Origin: Duganella sp. CF402
GTDB lineage: Bacteria; Pseudomonadota; Gammaproteobacteria; Burkholderiales; Burkholderiaceae_D
Assembly: GCF_900109645.1 (NCBI RefSeq)
Contig: NZ_FOBG01000001.1
Location: forward strand, 3,648,520-3,712,519
Direction: 5' to 3'
Length of the DNA: 64,000 nt
The position numbers and the translations under genes are program-made. A model generated the notes under the pieces. The model saw only the letters and a program-made list of their open reading frames with translations. It searched no databases and was not told the DNA's origin. Positions 1 through 9,940 of this stretch are shown piece by piece (position 1 is the first letter of the stretch; every line of letters begins with the position of its first letter).

Positions 1-309
1 GGCGGCGCCTTCGAGCGCTACGGTTTCAAGATGCTGATCGGCAGCGACGCGGACCAGCTGGCCGCCACCTCGCCGCTGCAACAGGCGGCCCGCATCAAGC
101 AGCCGCTGCTGCTGGCGCACGGCGGCGCCGACCGCGTGGTGCCCATCATCCACGGCACGGCATTCAAAGAGGCGGTGAGCAAGAACAACGCTGGCGTGGA
201 ATGGATTTATTACGCCGACGAGGGCCACGGCTGGTACTTGCAGAAAAACCGCATCGACTTCTGGGGCAAGGTGGAACGCTTCCTCGACAAGAATATCGGC
301 AAGCCCTGA
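1..309 (+). CDS. C-terminal part of an S9-type alpha/beta hydrolase
   Basis: The reading frame is open from the first base, so the gene starts upstream of the window. The visible 102 residues are the end of an alpha/beta hydrolase fold of the prolyl oligopeptidase (S9) or dienelactone-hydrolase-like type. HGGADRVVP carries the expected acid (Asp) of the catalytic triad, and DEGHGWY carries the catalytic His before the last helix. The nucleophile Ser would lie upstream and cannot be checked. The fold assignment rests on this Asp/His spacing. Substrate is unknown; secreted S9-like peptidases end this way, but so do esterases. Confidence 0.7.
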   Translation, partial: GGAFERYGFKMLIGSDADQLAATSPLQQAARIKQPLLLAHGGADRVVPIIHGTAFKEAVSKNNAGVEWIYYADEGHGWYLQKNRIDFWGKVERFLDKNIGKP

Positions 310-358
310 AGTTCGCGCTATAGTGAGCGGATCACTTCACACCTGAGAAGGAGCGAGC

Positions 359-1573
359 ATGTCGTCGGGAAAAATTCTGGTCGCACAGGGAGGCGGTCCG
401 ACCGCCGTCATCAACCAGTCGCTGGCGGGCGTGGTGCTCGAGGCGCGCCGCTTCCGCGACGTGACGCGGGTCTACGGCGCGCTGCACGGCGTGCGCGGCA
501 TCGTCAACGAAGACCTGGTCGACCTCACGCGCGAGACCAGCCACAACCTCGAACTGGTGGCGGCCACGCCCTCCTCGGCGCTGGGCTCGACCCGCGACAA
601 GCCGGACGAAGCGTATTGCAAGGAGATCTTCAAGGTCTTGCAGGCGCACCAGATCGAGCAGTTCTACTACATCGGCGGCAACGATTCCTCGGACACGGTG
701 CGCATCGTCAGCGAACAGGCGCAAGCGGCGCGTTACGCGCTGCGCTGCATGCACATTCCCAAGACCATCGACAACGACCTGGTCGGCAATGACCACACGC
801 CGGGCTTCCCGTCGGCCGCGCGCTTCGTGGCGCAAGCGTTTGCCGGGGCCAATCTCGACAACGCCTCGCTGCCGGGCGTGTATGTGGGCGTGGTGATGGG
901 CCGGCATGCCGGCTTCCTCACCGCCGCCGCCGCGCTGGGCAAAAAATTCCCGGACGACGGTCCGCACCTGATCTACCTGCCCGAGCGCGTGTTTTCATTG
1001 GAGCAGTTCCTGGCCGATGTGAAAGCGGTGTACGAACGCTATGGCCGCTGCGTGATCGCGGTATCGGAAGGCATCCACGATGCCAGCGGCGAAGCGATAG
1101 CGTCCTTGCTGGCGAAAGAAGTGGAACGCGACGCGCACGGCAACGTGCAGCTGTCCGGCACCGGCGCGCTGGCCGATTTGCTGTGCGACGAAATCAAGGC
1201 CAAGCTCGGCATCAAGCGCGTACGCGGCGATACGTTTGGGTATTTGCAGCGCTCCTTCATCGGCTGCGTGTCGGACGTCGACCAGCGCGAGGCGCGCGAA
1301 GTGGGCGAGAAGGCGGTGCAGTTCGCCATGTGGGGCAAGCAGGATGGCTCAGTGGCCATCAAGCGCACCGGCTTCTACTCGGTCGACTACGAACTGCTGC
1401 CCTTGAACGCCGTGGCCGGCAAAACGCGCGTGATGGAGGACGAGTTCATCAGCGCCAGCGGCACCGACGTCACCGACGCCTTCCGCATGTACCTGCGCCC
1501 CCTGCTCGGCTCCGGCCTGCCCGACGCCTTCCGCCTGCGCCCGGCGCCAGTGGAGAAAATCCTCAAGCGCTAA
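359..1573 (+). CDS. pfp: 6-phosphofructokinase, pyrophosphate-dependent type
   Basis: 404 residues, start preceded by an AAGGAG ribosome site. PFK-family landmarks in order: GGGPT (11-15), GGNDS (106-110), PKTIDND (134-140) and MGRHAGF (180-186). ATP-dependent enzymes normally have GGDGS and PGTIDND. An Asp in the Gly position (D109) and the Lys of PKTIDND (K135) are the known signature of PPi-using enzymes. The expected reaction is reversible phosphorylation of fructose 6-phosphate to fructose 1,6-bisphosphate with PPi, in the cytoplasm. The gene stands alone, 49 bases after the hydrolase. The donor assignment is by motif only. Confidence 0.85.
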   Translation: MSSGKILVAQGGGPTAVINQSLAGVVLEARRFRDVTRVYGALHGVRGIVNEDLVDLTRETSHNLELVAATPSSALGSTRDKPDEAYCKEIFKVLQAHQIEQFYYIGGNDSSDTVRIVSEQAQAARYALRCMHIPKTIDNDLVGNDHTPGFPSAARFVAQAFAGANLDNASLPGVYVGVVMGRHAGFLTAAAALGKKFPDDGPHLIYLPERVFSLEQFLADVKAVYERYGRCVIAVSEGIHDASGEAIASLLAKEVERDAHGNVQLSGTGALADLLCDEIKAKLGIKRVRGDTFGYLQRSFIGCVSDVDQREAREVGEKAVQFAMWGKQDGSVAIKRTGFYSVDYELLPLNAVAGKTRVMEDEFISASGTDVTDAFRMYLRPLLGSGLPDAFRLRPAPVEKILKR

Positions 1574-1654
1574 TTTACCGGGCTTTACTGCGCCTTGACC
1601 GCAGCTAACAGGTGCGCGCAAGATAATGGCGGTTCTTTGTTATCGGGAGTTTTC

Positions 1655-1942
1655 ATGAAGTTGATTAAGCACTGGATGTTGTGCGCGGCGCTGGCCGTTT
1701 GCGCAGTGGGCGCCTCGGCGCAAAATGGTCAACGTCCGGACGGTCCGCCGCCGGATGGCAAGCCGCCGGGTCCGCCGCCTGAAGCCATCGCCGCCTGCAA
1801 GGGCAAGGCCGAAGGCGCCAAGGCCGAATTCAAAGGCCGGCGCGGCGAAACCGTCAAAGGCACCTGCAAGAAACTGCGCGAGGCCTTCGCCGTCCTGCCG
1901 GACGGCGCCCCACCGCCACCGCCGCCGCAAGATCGCAAATAA
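1655..1942 (+). CDS. small secreted proline-rich protein
   Basis: 95 residues. The ATG at 1655 follows a CGGGAG site and begins a clear signal peptide (MKLIKHWMLCAALAVCAVG, cleavage likely after ASA near residue 22). An in-frame start at 1595 would bury the signal peptide and has no ribosome site. The mature part has Pro-rich ends (PPPDGKPPGPPP and PPPPPP) around a charged middle with two Cys that could pair. Small periplasmic proteins of this form are common in Oxalobacteraceae and have no known function. The gene is followed at once by a strong terminator. Confidence 0.7.
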   Translation: MKLIKHWMLCAALAVCAVGASAQNGQRPDGPPPDGKPPGPPPEAIAACKGKAEGAKAEFKGRRGETVKGTCKKLREAFAVLPDGAPPPPPPQDRK

Positions 1943-1980
1943 AAAAAGCGGACCAGATGTCATCTGGTCCGCTTTTCTTT
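1941..1980. terminator. bidirectional intrinsic terminator
   Basis: Perfect 13-bp inverted repeat (1947-1959 with 1961-1973), A-run on the left and TTTTCTTT on the right, so it works in both directions. It sits between two convergent genes, the small secreted protein and purM. Confidence 0.93.
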
Positions 1981-1994
1981 TGTGCCGTTGTAAA

Positions 1995-3038
<1,044 letters not shown>

Positions 3039-3189
3039 GGTGTATTTCGCAGCGGAGGCGGTAAAATAGAAGGCGGAGACCGATTTCGTGACAAAATCAC
3101 ACGAAAATATGCAATAAAACCCGGTCAATCCGCTATTTTATCAAAATTGCCCCGTCCAACCGCCTTTTTAACCATCAAATACATCCTCC

Positions 3190-4275
3190 ATGCCATTTCC
3201 CCTCACGGTAGAGCAAAAGCAAACGGCATTCTGGCTGGCGGTGTGGGCGGCATTCTTTTTCCTGCTGGTGACGCTGGGCCCGGTGCTGACGCCGTTCCTG
3301 GCGGCCGCGATTTTCGCCTACGCGCTCAATCCCGGCGTTGACCGGCTCGACCGCATCCGCTTCGGCCGCCGCTTCAACATGCCGCGCGCGCTGTCGGTGG
3401 TGATCGTGGTGACGCTGTTCTTCGCCGCCATCACCACGCTGGTGCTGATCGTGGTGCCGGTGCTGCAAAAGGAAATCCCGCTGCTGCAGGCGCAGATCCC
3501 GGCCTTCCTGGCCAAGGCCAACGACCTGCTCGCGCCCAAGCTGCAGGAACTGGGCGTGAAAGTGCGCATCGACAGCGCCGGCATCAAACAACTGGCCTCG
3601 GAACAAATGGCCGCGTCCGGCGACGCCATCTGGTCGGCGGTACTGAATTCGGCCCGCATCGGCGGAACGGCAGTGCTGGGCTGGCTGGCCACGGTGGTGC
3701 TGATCCCGGTGGTGCTGTTCTACCTGCTGCTGGACTGGCACGCCATGCTGGCGCGGATCGCCGGCGCCATCCCGCGCCGCTACATCGCCGCCACGCTGGT
3801 CATGGCCAACGAAGTCGATACCTTGCTGGCGCAATACCTGCGCGGCCAGCTGCTGGTGATGCTGGTGCTGGCGATCTACTACTCGGCGGCGCTGGCCATC
3901 GCCGGCTTCGACGTGGCGCTGCCGGTCGGGATCATCACCGGCCTGCTGGTGTTCATCCCCTACCTCGGCTTCGGCCTCGGACTGGTGCTGGCGCTGATTT
4001 CGGCGGTGCTGCAATTCGCGGACTTCAGCGGCGTGATCGCGGTGGCCGTGATCTACGGTTTCGGCCAGGTGCTGGAGGGCTTTTTCCTGACGCCGCGCCT
4101 GGTGGGCGAGCGCATCGGCCTCAATCCGCTGGCGGTGATTTTCGCTTTACTGGCCTTCGGCCAGCTGTTCGGCTTCGTCGGCGTGCTGCTGGCATTGCCC
4201 GCGTCGGCGGTGCTGATGGTGGCCTTTAAACACCTGCGCCGCCACTATCTAAGCAGCAGCTTTTATAATGCATGA
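3190..4275 (+). CDS. AI-2E family transporter (PerM-like permease)
   Basis: 361 residues with about eight hydrophobic segments: two near the N-terminus, one near residue 70, a central soluble loop (about 95-160), then five more. GLLVFIPYLGFGLGL and LTPRLVGERIGLNPLAVI are hallmark stretches of the AI-2E/PerM (UPF0118) family in the inner membrane. Members export autoinducer-2 or act as Na+/H+ antiporters; which applies here is not visible. Next to hda, as in many betaproteobacteria. It probably heads the run hda-HAD-pcnB-folK-panB, although 45 bases separate it from hda. Confidence 0.88.
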   Translation: MPFPLTVEQKQTAFWLAVWAAFFFLLVTLGPVLTPFLAAAIFAYALNPGVDRLDRIRFGRRFNMPRALSVVIVVTLFFAAITTLVLIVVPVLQKEIPLLQAQIPAFLAKANDLLAPKLQELGVKVRIDSAGIKQLASEQMAASGDAIWSAVLNSARIGGTAVLGWLATVVLIPVVLFYLLLDWHAMLARIAGAIPRRYIAATLVMANEVDTLLAQYLRGQLLVMLVLAIYYSAALAIAGFDVALPVGIITGLLVFIPYLGFGLGLVLALISAVLQFADFSGVIAVAVIYGFGQVLEGFFLTPRLVGERIGLNPLAVIFALLAFGQLFGFVGVLLALPASAVLMVAFKHLRRHYLSSSFYNA

Positions 4276-4320
4276 TGTGAAACACGAAAACGTTATGCAA
4301 AAGACCACAAGGCGAACGCC

Positions 4321-5007
4321 ATGAAACAACTGGTGCTCGATTTAGGCGCGGAACCTACGCACAGCCTCGCATCGTTCGAGGTAGGACAGAATGCCGAAGC
4401 GGCAGCGCTGATGAAGCAATTCGCCAGCCGCACGTCGCGCGAGCATTTCGCCTACCTGTGGGGCGCGGTGGGCGTCGGCAAGTCGCACTTGCTCAAGGCG
4501 CTGGCCAGCGCCGGCAGCGAGGACGAACAGCTGCGCGCGCGCTATATCTCGCCATTCTCCATCGAATCCGAATTCGTGTATTCGCCGGAGGTGGACCTGT
4601 ACCTGCTCGACGACTGCGAAAAGCTGTCGCCGCTGGCGCAGATCGACGCCTTCGCCCTGTTCAATGAAATCCGCGCCAACAACGCCTTCATGGTCTGCAG
4701 CGGCAACGTGGCGCCGGCCGTGCTGCCGGTGCGCGAAGACCTGCGCACGCGCATGGGCTGGGGCCTGATCTACCAGATCCACGGCCTGACCGACGAAGAG
4801 AAGAGCGCGGCGCTGGCCGCCGCCGCCGCCGCGCGCGGCTTGACGCTGTCGGCCGGCGTGATACCCTACTTGCTGTCCCACTTCCAGCGCGACATGCGGT
4901 CGCTGTCGACCATCCTCGATTCGCTGGACCAGTATTCCCTAGAAACCCATCGCCCGATCACTCTGCCGCTGCTGCGCGAGTGGCTGCAGGCGGAAGCGAA
5001 AGAATAA
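4321..5007 (+). CDS. hda: DnaA regulatory inactivator Hda
   Basis: 228 residues, the length of Hda, a DnaA-like AAA+ protein without the DNA-binding domain. Hda binds the DNA-loaded sliding clamp and stimulates ATP hydrolysis by DnaA after initiation. Visible features: N-terminal KQLVLDLG (clamp-binding QL.LDL-type motif), Walker A GAVGVGKSHLL (about 48-58), Walker B LYLLDDCEKL (about 97-106), and the sensor-2 region RDMRSL. Its TAA overlaps the ATG of the next gene (TAATG), indicating translational coupling. Confidence 0.95.
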   Translation: MKQLVLDLGAEPTHSLASFEVGQNAEAAALMKQFASRTSREHFAYLWGAVGVGKSHLLKALASAGSEDEQLRARYISPFSIESEFVYSPEVDLYLLDDCEKLSPLAQIDAFALFNEIRANNAFMVCSGNVAPAVLPVREDLRTRMGWGLIYQIHGLTDEEKSAALAAAAAARGLTLSAGVIPYLLSHFQRDMRSLSTILDSLDQYSLETHRPITLPLLREWLQAEAKE

Positions 5008-5678
5008 TGAATCTCGCCCTTTTTGACCTCGACCACACCCTGCTGCCGATCGACTCCGACTTCGAGTGGGGCCAGTTTTTAGTGCGCACCGGCGCCGTCG
5101 ACGCGGTGGAATACGACCGCCGCAACCGCGAGTTCTTCGCCCAATACCAGGCCGGCACGCTGGATCCGGTAGAATATCTTGAGTTCACGCTGGGTACTTT
5201 GGCCGCCTTCCCGCGCGCCAGGCTGGATGAAATGCATGCGCAGTACATGGCCGAAGTGGTAACGCCGGCGCTGCGCCCGGCGGCGCGCGCCCTGCTGCAA
5301 AAGCACCTGGACGCCGGCGACCTGGTGGCCATCGTCACCGCCACCAACCACTTCGTGACCGCGCCGATTGCCAAAGCGCTGGGCGTGGAGCACCTGATCG
5401 CGGCCATGCCGGAAGTCGACGCCGAGGGCAACCTGACCGGCAAGCTGCTCGGCACGCCGACCCAGGGCGCGGGCAAGATCGTCCACACCAAGGCGTGGCT
5501 GGAAAAAATGGGGAAGAAGCTGGAAGACTTTGACACCGTCCACTTCTACAGCGATTCGCACAACGATTTGCCGCTGATGTCCATCGTCAGCCATCCGGTG
5601 GCGACCAATCCGAACGAAAAACTGAAAACGCACGCCGCCGCCAACGGCTGGCCATTAATTGAGCTGTTCAATGATTAA
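5007..5678 (+). CDS. HAD-superfamily phosphatase (SerB-like)
   Basis: 223 residues. Motif I FDLDHTLLPIDSD (5-17) holds the nucleophile Asp and the acid/base Asp. A C1-type helical cap follows, then motif II IVTATN, the Lys of the AGKIVHTK loop, and motif III FYSDSHNDLPLM. This is the HAD-IB / phosphoserine-phosphatase-like class of cytoplasmic phosphatases; substrate unknown. The start chosen (5007) overlaps the hda stop by one base. An earlier in-frame codon inside hda would add an unrelated peptide. The end overlaps pcnB by 8 bases. Confidence 0.9.
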   Translation: MNLALFDLDHTLLPIDSDFEWGQFLVRTGAVDAVEYDRRNREFFAQYQAGTLDPVEYLEFTLGTLAAFPRARLDEMHAQYMAEVVTPALRPAARALLQKHLDAGDLVAIVTATNHFVTAPIAKALGVEHLIAAMPEVDAEGNLTGKLLGTPTQGAGKIVHTKAWLEKMGKKLEDFDTVHFYSDSHNDLPLMSIVSHPVATNPNEKLKTHAAANGWPLIELFND

Positions 5679-7095
5679 GAAACTGATCCGCAAAATCCTC
5701 GGCACCAAGAGTAAAGCGGCCCGCGACGCCAACACCCCGGTGGTGCTGGGGCCAGAAGCCCACGGCATCGATCCGCGCCTGCTGTCCAACAATGCCGTCC
5801 GCGTCACCAGCACGCTGCAGGAAGCCGGCTACGAAGCCTTCGTGGTCGGCGGCGCGGTGCGCGACCTGCTGCTGGGCGTGAAGCCGAAAGACTTCGACAT
5901 TGCCACCAACGCCACGCCGGAGCAGGTCAAGCGCCTGTTCCGCCGCGCTTTCATCATCGGCAAGCGCTTCCAGATCGTGCACGTCATGTTCGGCAACGAC
6001 CTGCTGGAAGTGACCACCTTCCGTGGCACCACCTCGGCCAACGCGCCGAAGGATGAGCATGGCCGCGTCCTGCGCGACAACACCTTCGGCTCGCAGGCGG
6101 AAGACGCGGAGCGCCGCGACTTCACCATCAACGCCATGTACTACAACCCGGCCAACCAGCAGGTGCTGGACTACCACGGCGGTATTGAAGATATCCGCGC
6201 CAAGACGCTGCGCATCATCGGCGTGCCGGAAGCGCGCTACCGCGAAGACCCGGTGCGCATGCTGCGCGTGGTGCGCTTTGCCGCCAAGCTGAAATTCTCG
6301 ATCGAGCCGGAAACCGGCGCACCGATCAAGGTCATGGCGCCGCTGATCAACAACGTGCCGGCCGCGCGCGTGTTCGATGAAATGCTCAAGCTGCTGATGA
6401 GCGGCCACGCGCTGGCCTGCCTGCAGCAGCTGCGCAAGGAAGGCCTGCATCACGGCCTGCTGCCGCTGCTGGACGTAGTGCTGGAACAGCCGCTGGGCTT
6501 CAAGTTCGTGACGCTGGCGCTGGAATCGACCGACGCCCGCATCCATGCAGGGAAGACCGTGTCGCCGGGCTTCCTGTTTGCGTCGCTGCTGTGGCATCAG
6601 GTGCTGGAGAAATGGGAAGCCTACCGCGCGGCGGGCGAGCAGACCATCCCGGCGCTGCACCTGGCGGCCGACGACGTGCTCGATTCGCAGACCGAAAAGC
6701 TGGCCTTGCAGCGCAAGATCGGCTCCGACATGCGCGACATCTGGGCCATGCAGCCGCGCTTCGAACGCCGCACCGGCAAGGCGCCGGCCAAGCTGCTGGA
6801 ACACCAGCGCTTCCGCGCCGGCTACGACTTCCTGCTGCTGCGTTGCGCCTCGGGCGAGATCGATGCCGAAATCGGCGAATGGTGGACCGCCTTCTACGAA
6901 AGCGACGAAGCCTCGCGCGAAGATTTGATTTCCTCGGCCAGCCAGCCTTCTGGTGGCGGCAGCGGCGCCGGTGGCGCAGCGAAGCGCAAGCGCGGCCCAC
7001 GTCGCGGCGGCCGCAATCGTAGCGGCCGCGGCGGCGAAGGCGGCGGCTCCGACGGCGGTGGCGACAGCGCATCGCACGACGGTGGCGGCGACTAA
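5671..7095 (+). CDS. pcnB: poly(A) polymerase I
   Basis: 474 residues. Nucleotidyltransferase head domain with GGAVRDLLLG (about 56-65) and the metal-binding KDFDIATNATP; further signatures RRAFIIGKRFQIVHV and RRDFTINAMYY. The bacterial-PAP features rather than strict CCA-enzyme ones, together with the length, support PcnB, which adds 3' poly(A) tails that promote RNA decay. The last 50 residues are low-complexity Gly/Arg/Ser with KRKRGPRRGGR, a disordered basic tail likely to bind RNA. Overlaps the HAD gene, and folK follows after 18 bases. Confidence 0.93.
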   Translation: MIKKLIRKILGTKSKAARDANTPVVLGPEAHGIDPRLLSNNAVRVTSTLQEAGYEAFVVGGAVRDLLLGVKPKDFDIATNATPEQVKRLFRRAFIIGKRFQIVHVMFGNDLLEVTTFRGTTSANAPKDEHGRVLRDNTFGSQAEDAERRDFTINAMYYNPANQQVLDYHGGIEDIRAKTLRIIGVPEARYREDPVRMLRVVRFAAKLKFSIEPETGAPIKVMAPLINNVPAARVFDEMLKLLMSGHALACLQQLRKEGLHHGLLPLLDVVLEQPLGFKFVTLALESTDARIHAGKTVSPGFLFASLLWHQVLEKWEAYRAAGEQTIPALHLAADDVLDSQTEKLALQRKIGSDMRDIWAMQPRFERRTGKAPAKLLEHQRFRAGYDFLLLRCASGEIDAEIGEWWTAFYESDEASREDLISSASQPSGGGSGAGGAAKRKRGPRRGGRNRSGRGGEGGGSDGGGDSASHDGGGD

Positions 7096-7113
7096 GCACG
7101 CCCTCTTCGCATC

Positions 7114-7653
7114 ATGAATACCGACATCATAGCGGGCCTCGCGCCCGCAGCGCCGCAGGACGACAAGGCGCCATTTGCCTTCACCCTGGCCTACATCGGC
7201 ATCGGTGCGAATCTCGGCGACGCGCGCGCCAATGTGCTGGACGCGCTGGAACGCCTGCAACGCCAGCCCGGCTGCACCCTGATGGCGTCATCGAGCCTGT
7301 ACCGCACCGCGCCGATCGACTCCAGCGGCGACGACTACATCAACGCCGTGGCACGCATCGCCACCACGCTGGATGCCGAAGCGCTGCTGCAAGCGCTGCA
7401 AGCCATCGAGCAGGCGCACGGGCGTGAACGGCCGTATCGCAACGCGCCGCGCACGCTCGATCTCGATCTGCTACTGTATGGCGACGCCACCATCAACAGC
7501 GCCACGCTGACCGTGCCGCATCCGCGCATGACCGAGCGCGCATTTGTGCTGGTGCCGCTGCTGGAACTGGCGCCATCGATTCATATTCCAGGTCACGGAG
7601 CGGCGTCGCAGTACGCGGCCGGCGTGGCCGACCAGGGCATCAGCCCGATTTAA
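7114..7653 (+). CDS. folK: 2-amino-4-hydroxy-6-hydroxymethyldihydropteridine pyrophosphokinase
   Basis: 179 residues. The HPPK signature [19 protein letters not shown] (about 110-128) carries the two Asp that bind Mg2+. GANLGD near the N-terminus and [14 protein letters not shown] are also typical. Transfers pyrophosphate from ATP to the pterin in folate synthesis. The first 20 residues precede the conserved [10 protein letters not shown] strand, so a slightly shorter start is possible. Between pcnB and panB, a common betaproteobacterial order. Confidence 0.95.
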   Translation: MNTDIIAGLAPAAPQDDKAPFAFTLAYIGIGANLGDARANVLDALERLQRQPGCTLMASSSLYRTAPIDSSGDDYINAVARIATTLDAEALLQALQAIEQAHGRERPYRNAPRTLDLDLLLYGDATINSATLTVPHPRMTERAFVLVPLLELAPSIHIPGHGAASQYAAGVADQGISPI

Positions 7654-7670
7654 TAAGCAAAGGATTTACC

Positions 7671-8549
7671 ATGTCTGGATACCTGCAAGGAACCGAAATG
7701 GCCGCGAGCCAAAAGCCCGCCGACGCCAACGCACCTGCACCGGCCAAAGCGGTCGTATCGAAAGCCGTCACCGTCAACACCCTGGCCACGCTGCGCAACG
7801 CTGGCGAGAAAATCACCATGCTGACCTGCTATGACGCCAGCTTCGCCTCGTTGATGGATCGCTGCGGCGTTGAGATCCTGCTGATCGGCGACTCGCTGGG
7901 CATGGTGTGCGCCGGCCACCAATCGACGCTGCCGGTCACCATGACCGACATCGTGTACCACACCGCCTCCGTGGCACGCGGCACCAAGAACGCCATGATC
8001 GTAGCCGACCTGCCGTTCGGCGCCTACGGCACGCCGGAAACTGCGTACGCCAACGCCGTGCAGGCGATGCAGGCCGGCGCGCACATGGTCAAGATCGAAG
8101 GCGGCGCATGGGTGGCCGACACCATCAAATTCCTGACCGAGCGTGGCGTGCCAGTGTGCGCGCACTTGGGCCTGACGCCGCAGTCGGTGCACCAGCTAGG
8201 CGGCTACAAAGTGCAAGGCAAAACCACCGAAAGCGCCGACCTGCTGAAAGCCGACGCACTGAAGATCCAGGCAGCCGGTGCATCGCTGGTGGTGCTGGAG
8301 GCGATTCCTTCGGCCTTGGGCAAAGAGGTAACGGACATGCTGTCGATTCCAACGATTGGTATCGGCGCGGGTCCGGACTGCTCGGGCCAGGTACTGGTGA
8401 TGCACGACCTGCTGGGCGTCTTCCCAGGTCGAAAAGCGCGCTTCGTGAAAAACTTCATGGACGGCCAGACCAGCATCGACGCCGCCATCACCGCCTACGT
8501 CACCGCCGTCAAAAACGTCAGCTTCCCGGCGCTGGAACACTGCTTCTAA
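7671..8549 (+). CDS. panB: 3-methyl-2-oxobutanoate hydroxymethyltransferase
   Basis: 292 residues. PanB makes ketopantoate from alpha-ketoisovalerate and methylene-THF, the first step of pantothenate synthesis. Conserved blocks: [49 protein letters not shown] and [14 protein letters not shown]. The core begins near residue 40, so the protein carries an Ala/Pro-rich extension. The start at 7671 has an AAGGATTT site just upstream; an ATG at 7698 is possible. The 3' end overlaps the convergent aminotransferase gene by a few bases. No panC is adjacent. Confidence 0.95.
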   Translation: MSGYLQGTEMAASQKPADANAPAPAKAVVSKAVTVNTLATLRNAGEKITMLTCYDASFASLMDRCGVEILLIGDSLGMVCAGHQSTLPVTMTDIVYHTASVARGTKNAMIVADLPFGAYGTPETAYANAVQAMQAGAHMVKIEGGAWVADTIKFLTERGVPVCAHLGLTPQSVHQLGGYKVQGKTTESADLLKADALKIQAAGASLVVLEAIPSALGKEVTDMLSIPTIGIGAGPDCSGQVLVMHDLLGVFPGRKARFVKNFMDGQTSIDAAITAYVTAVKNVSFPALEHCF

Positions 8550-9940
8550 GGGGTACAGCGACTACACAGCCACCAGCGCCTGACAACGCACCCCGCAAGA
8601 CAGTCCTCAAATGCAGCCAATAACTGCTGCACATCCTCAGTGCTGGTCTGAGGGCAGACCAGCAGCATATTGTGAAAAGGCGTGATGAGCAGACCGCGGT
8701 TGAGCAGGTAGAGGTGAATCGCCTGCTCAAGTTCACTGTCCATCGCCGCTTGCGCTTCGGTGCCGTTGCGCGGCGCTGAGGGCGTAAACTGGAATTCGGT
8801 GCGGGCGCCGATTTGGGTGACGCACCACGGCAGCTTATGCCACACAATCACGTCGCGCAGCCCATCCGCCAATTGCGCCGCGAGCGCGAACATGTGCCGG
8901 TAGGCTGCCTCAGTCATCACCTCCTCCAGATTAGCCCGCATCGCGGCCATTGCGAACATGTTGGCGCTCAGCGTGGTGCCTATGCCCGAATGGCCCGGCG
9001 GTGCGCTGCGCTTGGCGTGCTCCACCCGGCGCGCCAGTTCTTCCGTAAATCCGTACACCGCGCAGGGGATGCCGCCGCTGATTGGCTTGCCGACCACCAG
9101 CGCGTCCGGCTGCATGCCGTGGGCACGGGAGTAGCCTCCAGGGCCGCTGCTGATGGTGTGCGTTTCATCGATCACCAGTAACGCGCCATGCTGCTTGATG
9201 AGCTGCTGCGCGGCTTCCCAGAAGCCTTCCTGCGGCAGCACCATGCCGACGTTGGTCATCACCGGTTCGGCCAGCACGCAGGCGATATCGCCCTGCTTGA
9301 GCGCTTCTTCCAACGCCGGCAGGTCGTTGAACTCGACCACTACCGTGTGATCCGTCAGTGTGTGCACTTGCCCGAGCAGGCTGTCGCGCTGCGTCGGCAC
9401 GCCGTCGACCAGGTCGACGAATACATCGTCCACCGTGCCGTGGTAGCAGCCGTTAAAGACCAGCACCTTGCTGCGCCCCGTCGCGGCACGCAGCCAGCGC
9501 AGAACGAAGCGGTTGGCGTCGGAGGCGGACAAAGCAAACTGCCAGGACGGCAGGCCAAAACGGCGCGACAGTTCGGCGGCCACGGGGCCAGCATCCTCCG
9601 ACGGCAGCATGGCCGTGTAGCCGCGCGCCGACTGGCGGGCGATGGCCTGCGCCACCGGCTGCGGCGCGTGGCCGAACATGGCCCCGGTGTCGCCGAGGCA
9701 GAAGTCCACGTAGTCATGGCCGTCCGCATCGCGGAAGCGCGCGCCCGATGCTTCGCGTATGGTCAGCGGAAACGGCGTAGACCAGTCATTCATCCAATGC
9801 ATCGGCACGCCGAACAGCATATGCCGCCCGGCCTGCCCTGCCAGCCGCGCCGACGCAGGATTGCGCGCCACGTAATGCGCGCGCTCGTCGGCCACCAGCG
9901 CCTGCACGCGCTGCCAGTCGAGGCCTGTTCGGGTACTCAT
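8546..9940 (-). CDS. PLP aminotransferase, HemL-like class III
   Basis: 464 residues. Class III fold with [20 protein letters not shown] (PLP phosphate region), DET at 258-260 and the Schiff-base Lys K285 in [11 protein letters not shown]. The latter resembles glutamate-1-semialdehyde aminomutase (GK-GGG-P) more than the omega-aminotransferases. The ATG at 9940 overlaps the stop of the upstream GS-like gene (ATGA), so it is the last gene of the putrescine operon. Context suggests transamination of a polyamine-derived amino acid or semialdehyde, for example GABA. It could also be an unrelated HemL paralogue. Substrate not determinable here. Confidence 0.8.
   Translation of the reverse strand: MSTRTGLDWQRVQALVADERAHYVARNPASARLAGQAGRHMLFGVPMHWMNDWSTPFPLTIREASGARFRDADGHDYVDFCLGDTGAMFGHAPQPVAQAIARQSARGYTAMLPSEDAGPVAAELSRRFGLPSWQFALSASDANRFVLRWLRAATGRSKVLVFNGCYHGTVDDVFVDLVDGVPTQRDSLLGQVHTLTDHTVVVEFNDLPALEEALKQGDIACVLAEPVMTNVGMVLPQEGFWEAAQQLIKQHGALLVIDETHTISSGPGGYSRAHGMQPDALVVGKPISGGIPCAVYGFTEELARRVEHAKRSAPPGHSGIGTTLSANMFAMAAMRANLEEVMTEAAYRHMFALAAQLADGLRDVIVWHKLPWCVTQIGARTEFQFTPSAPRNGTEAQAAMDSELEQAIHLYLLNRGLLITPFHNMLLVCPQTSTEDVQQLLAAFEDCLAGCVVRRWWLCSRCTP

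Noticed and set aside
3039..3128. N-terminal extension of PurM to 3128
   Set aside because: The extra 30 residues are hydrophobic/aromatic without similarity to PurM, and the ATG at 3038 gives the normal N-terminus.
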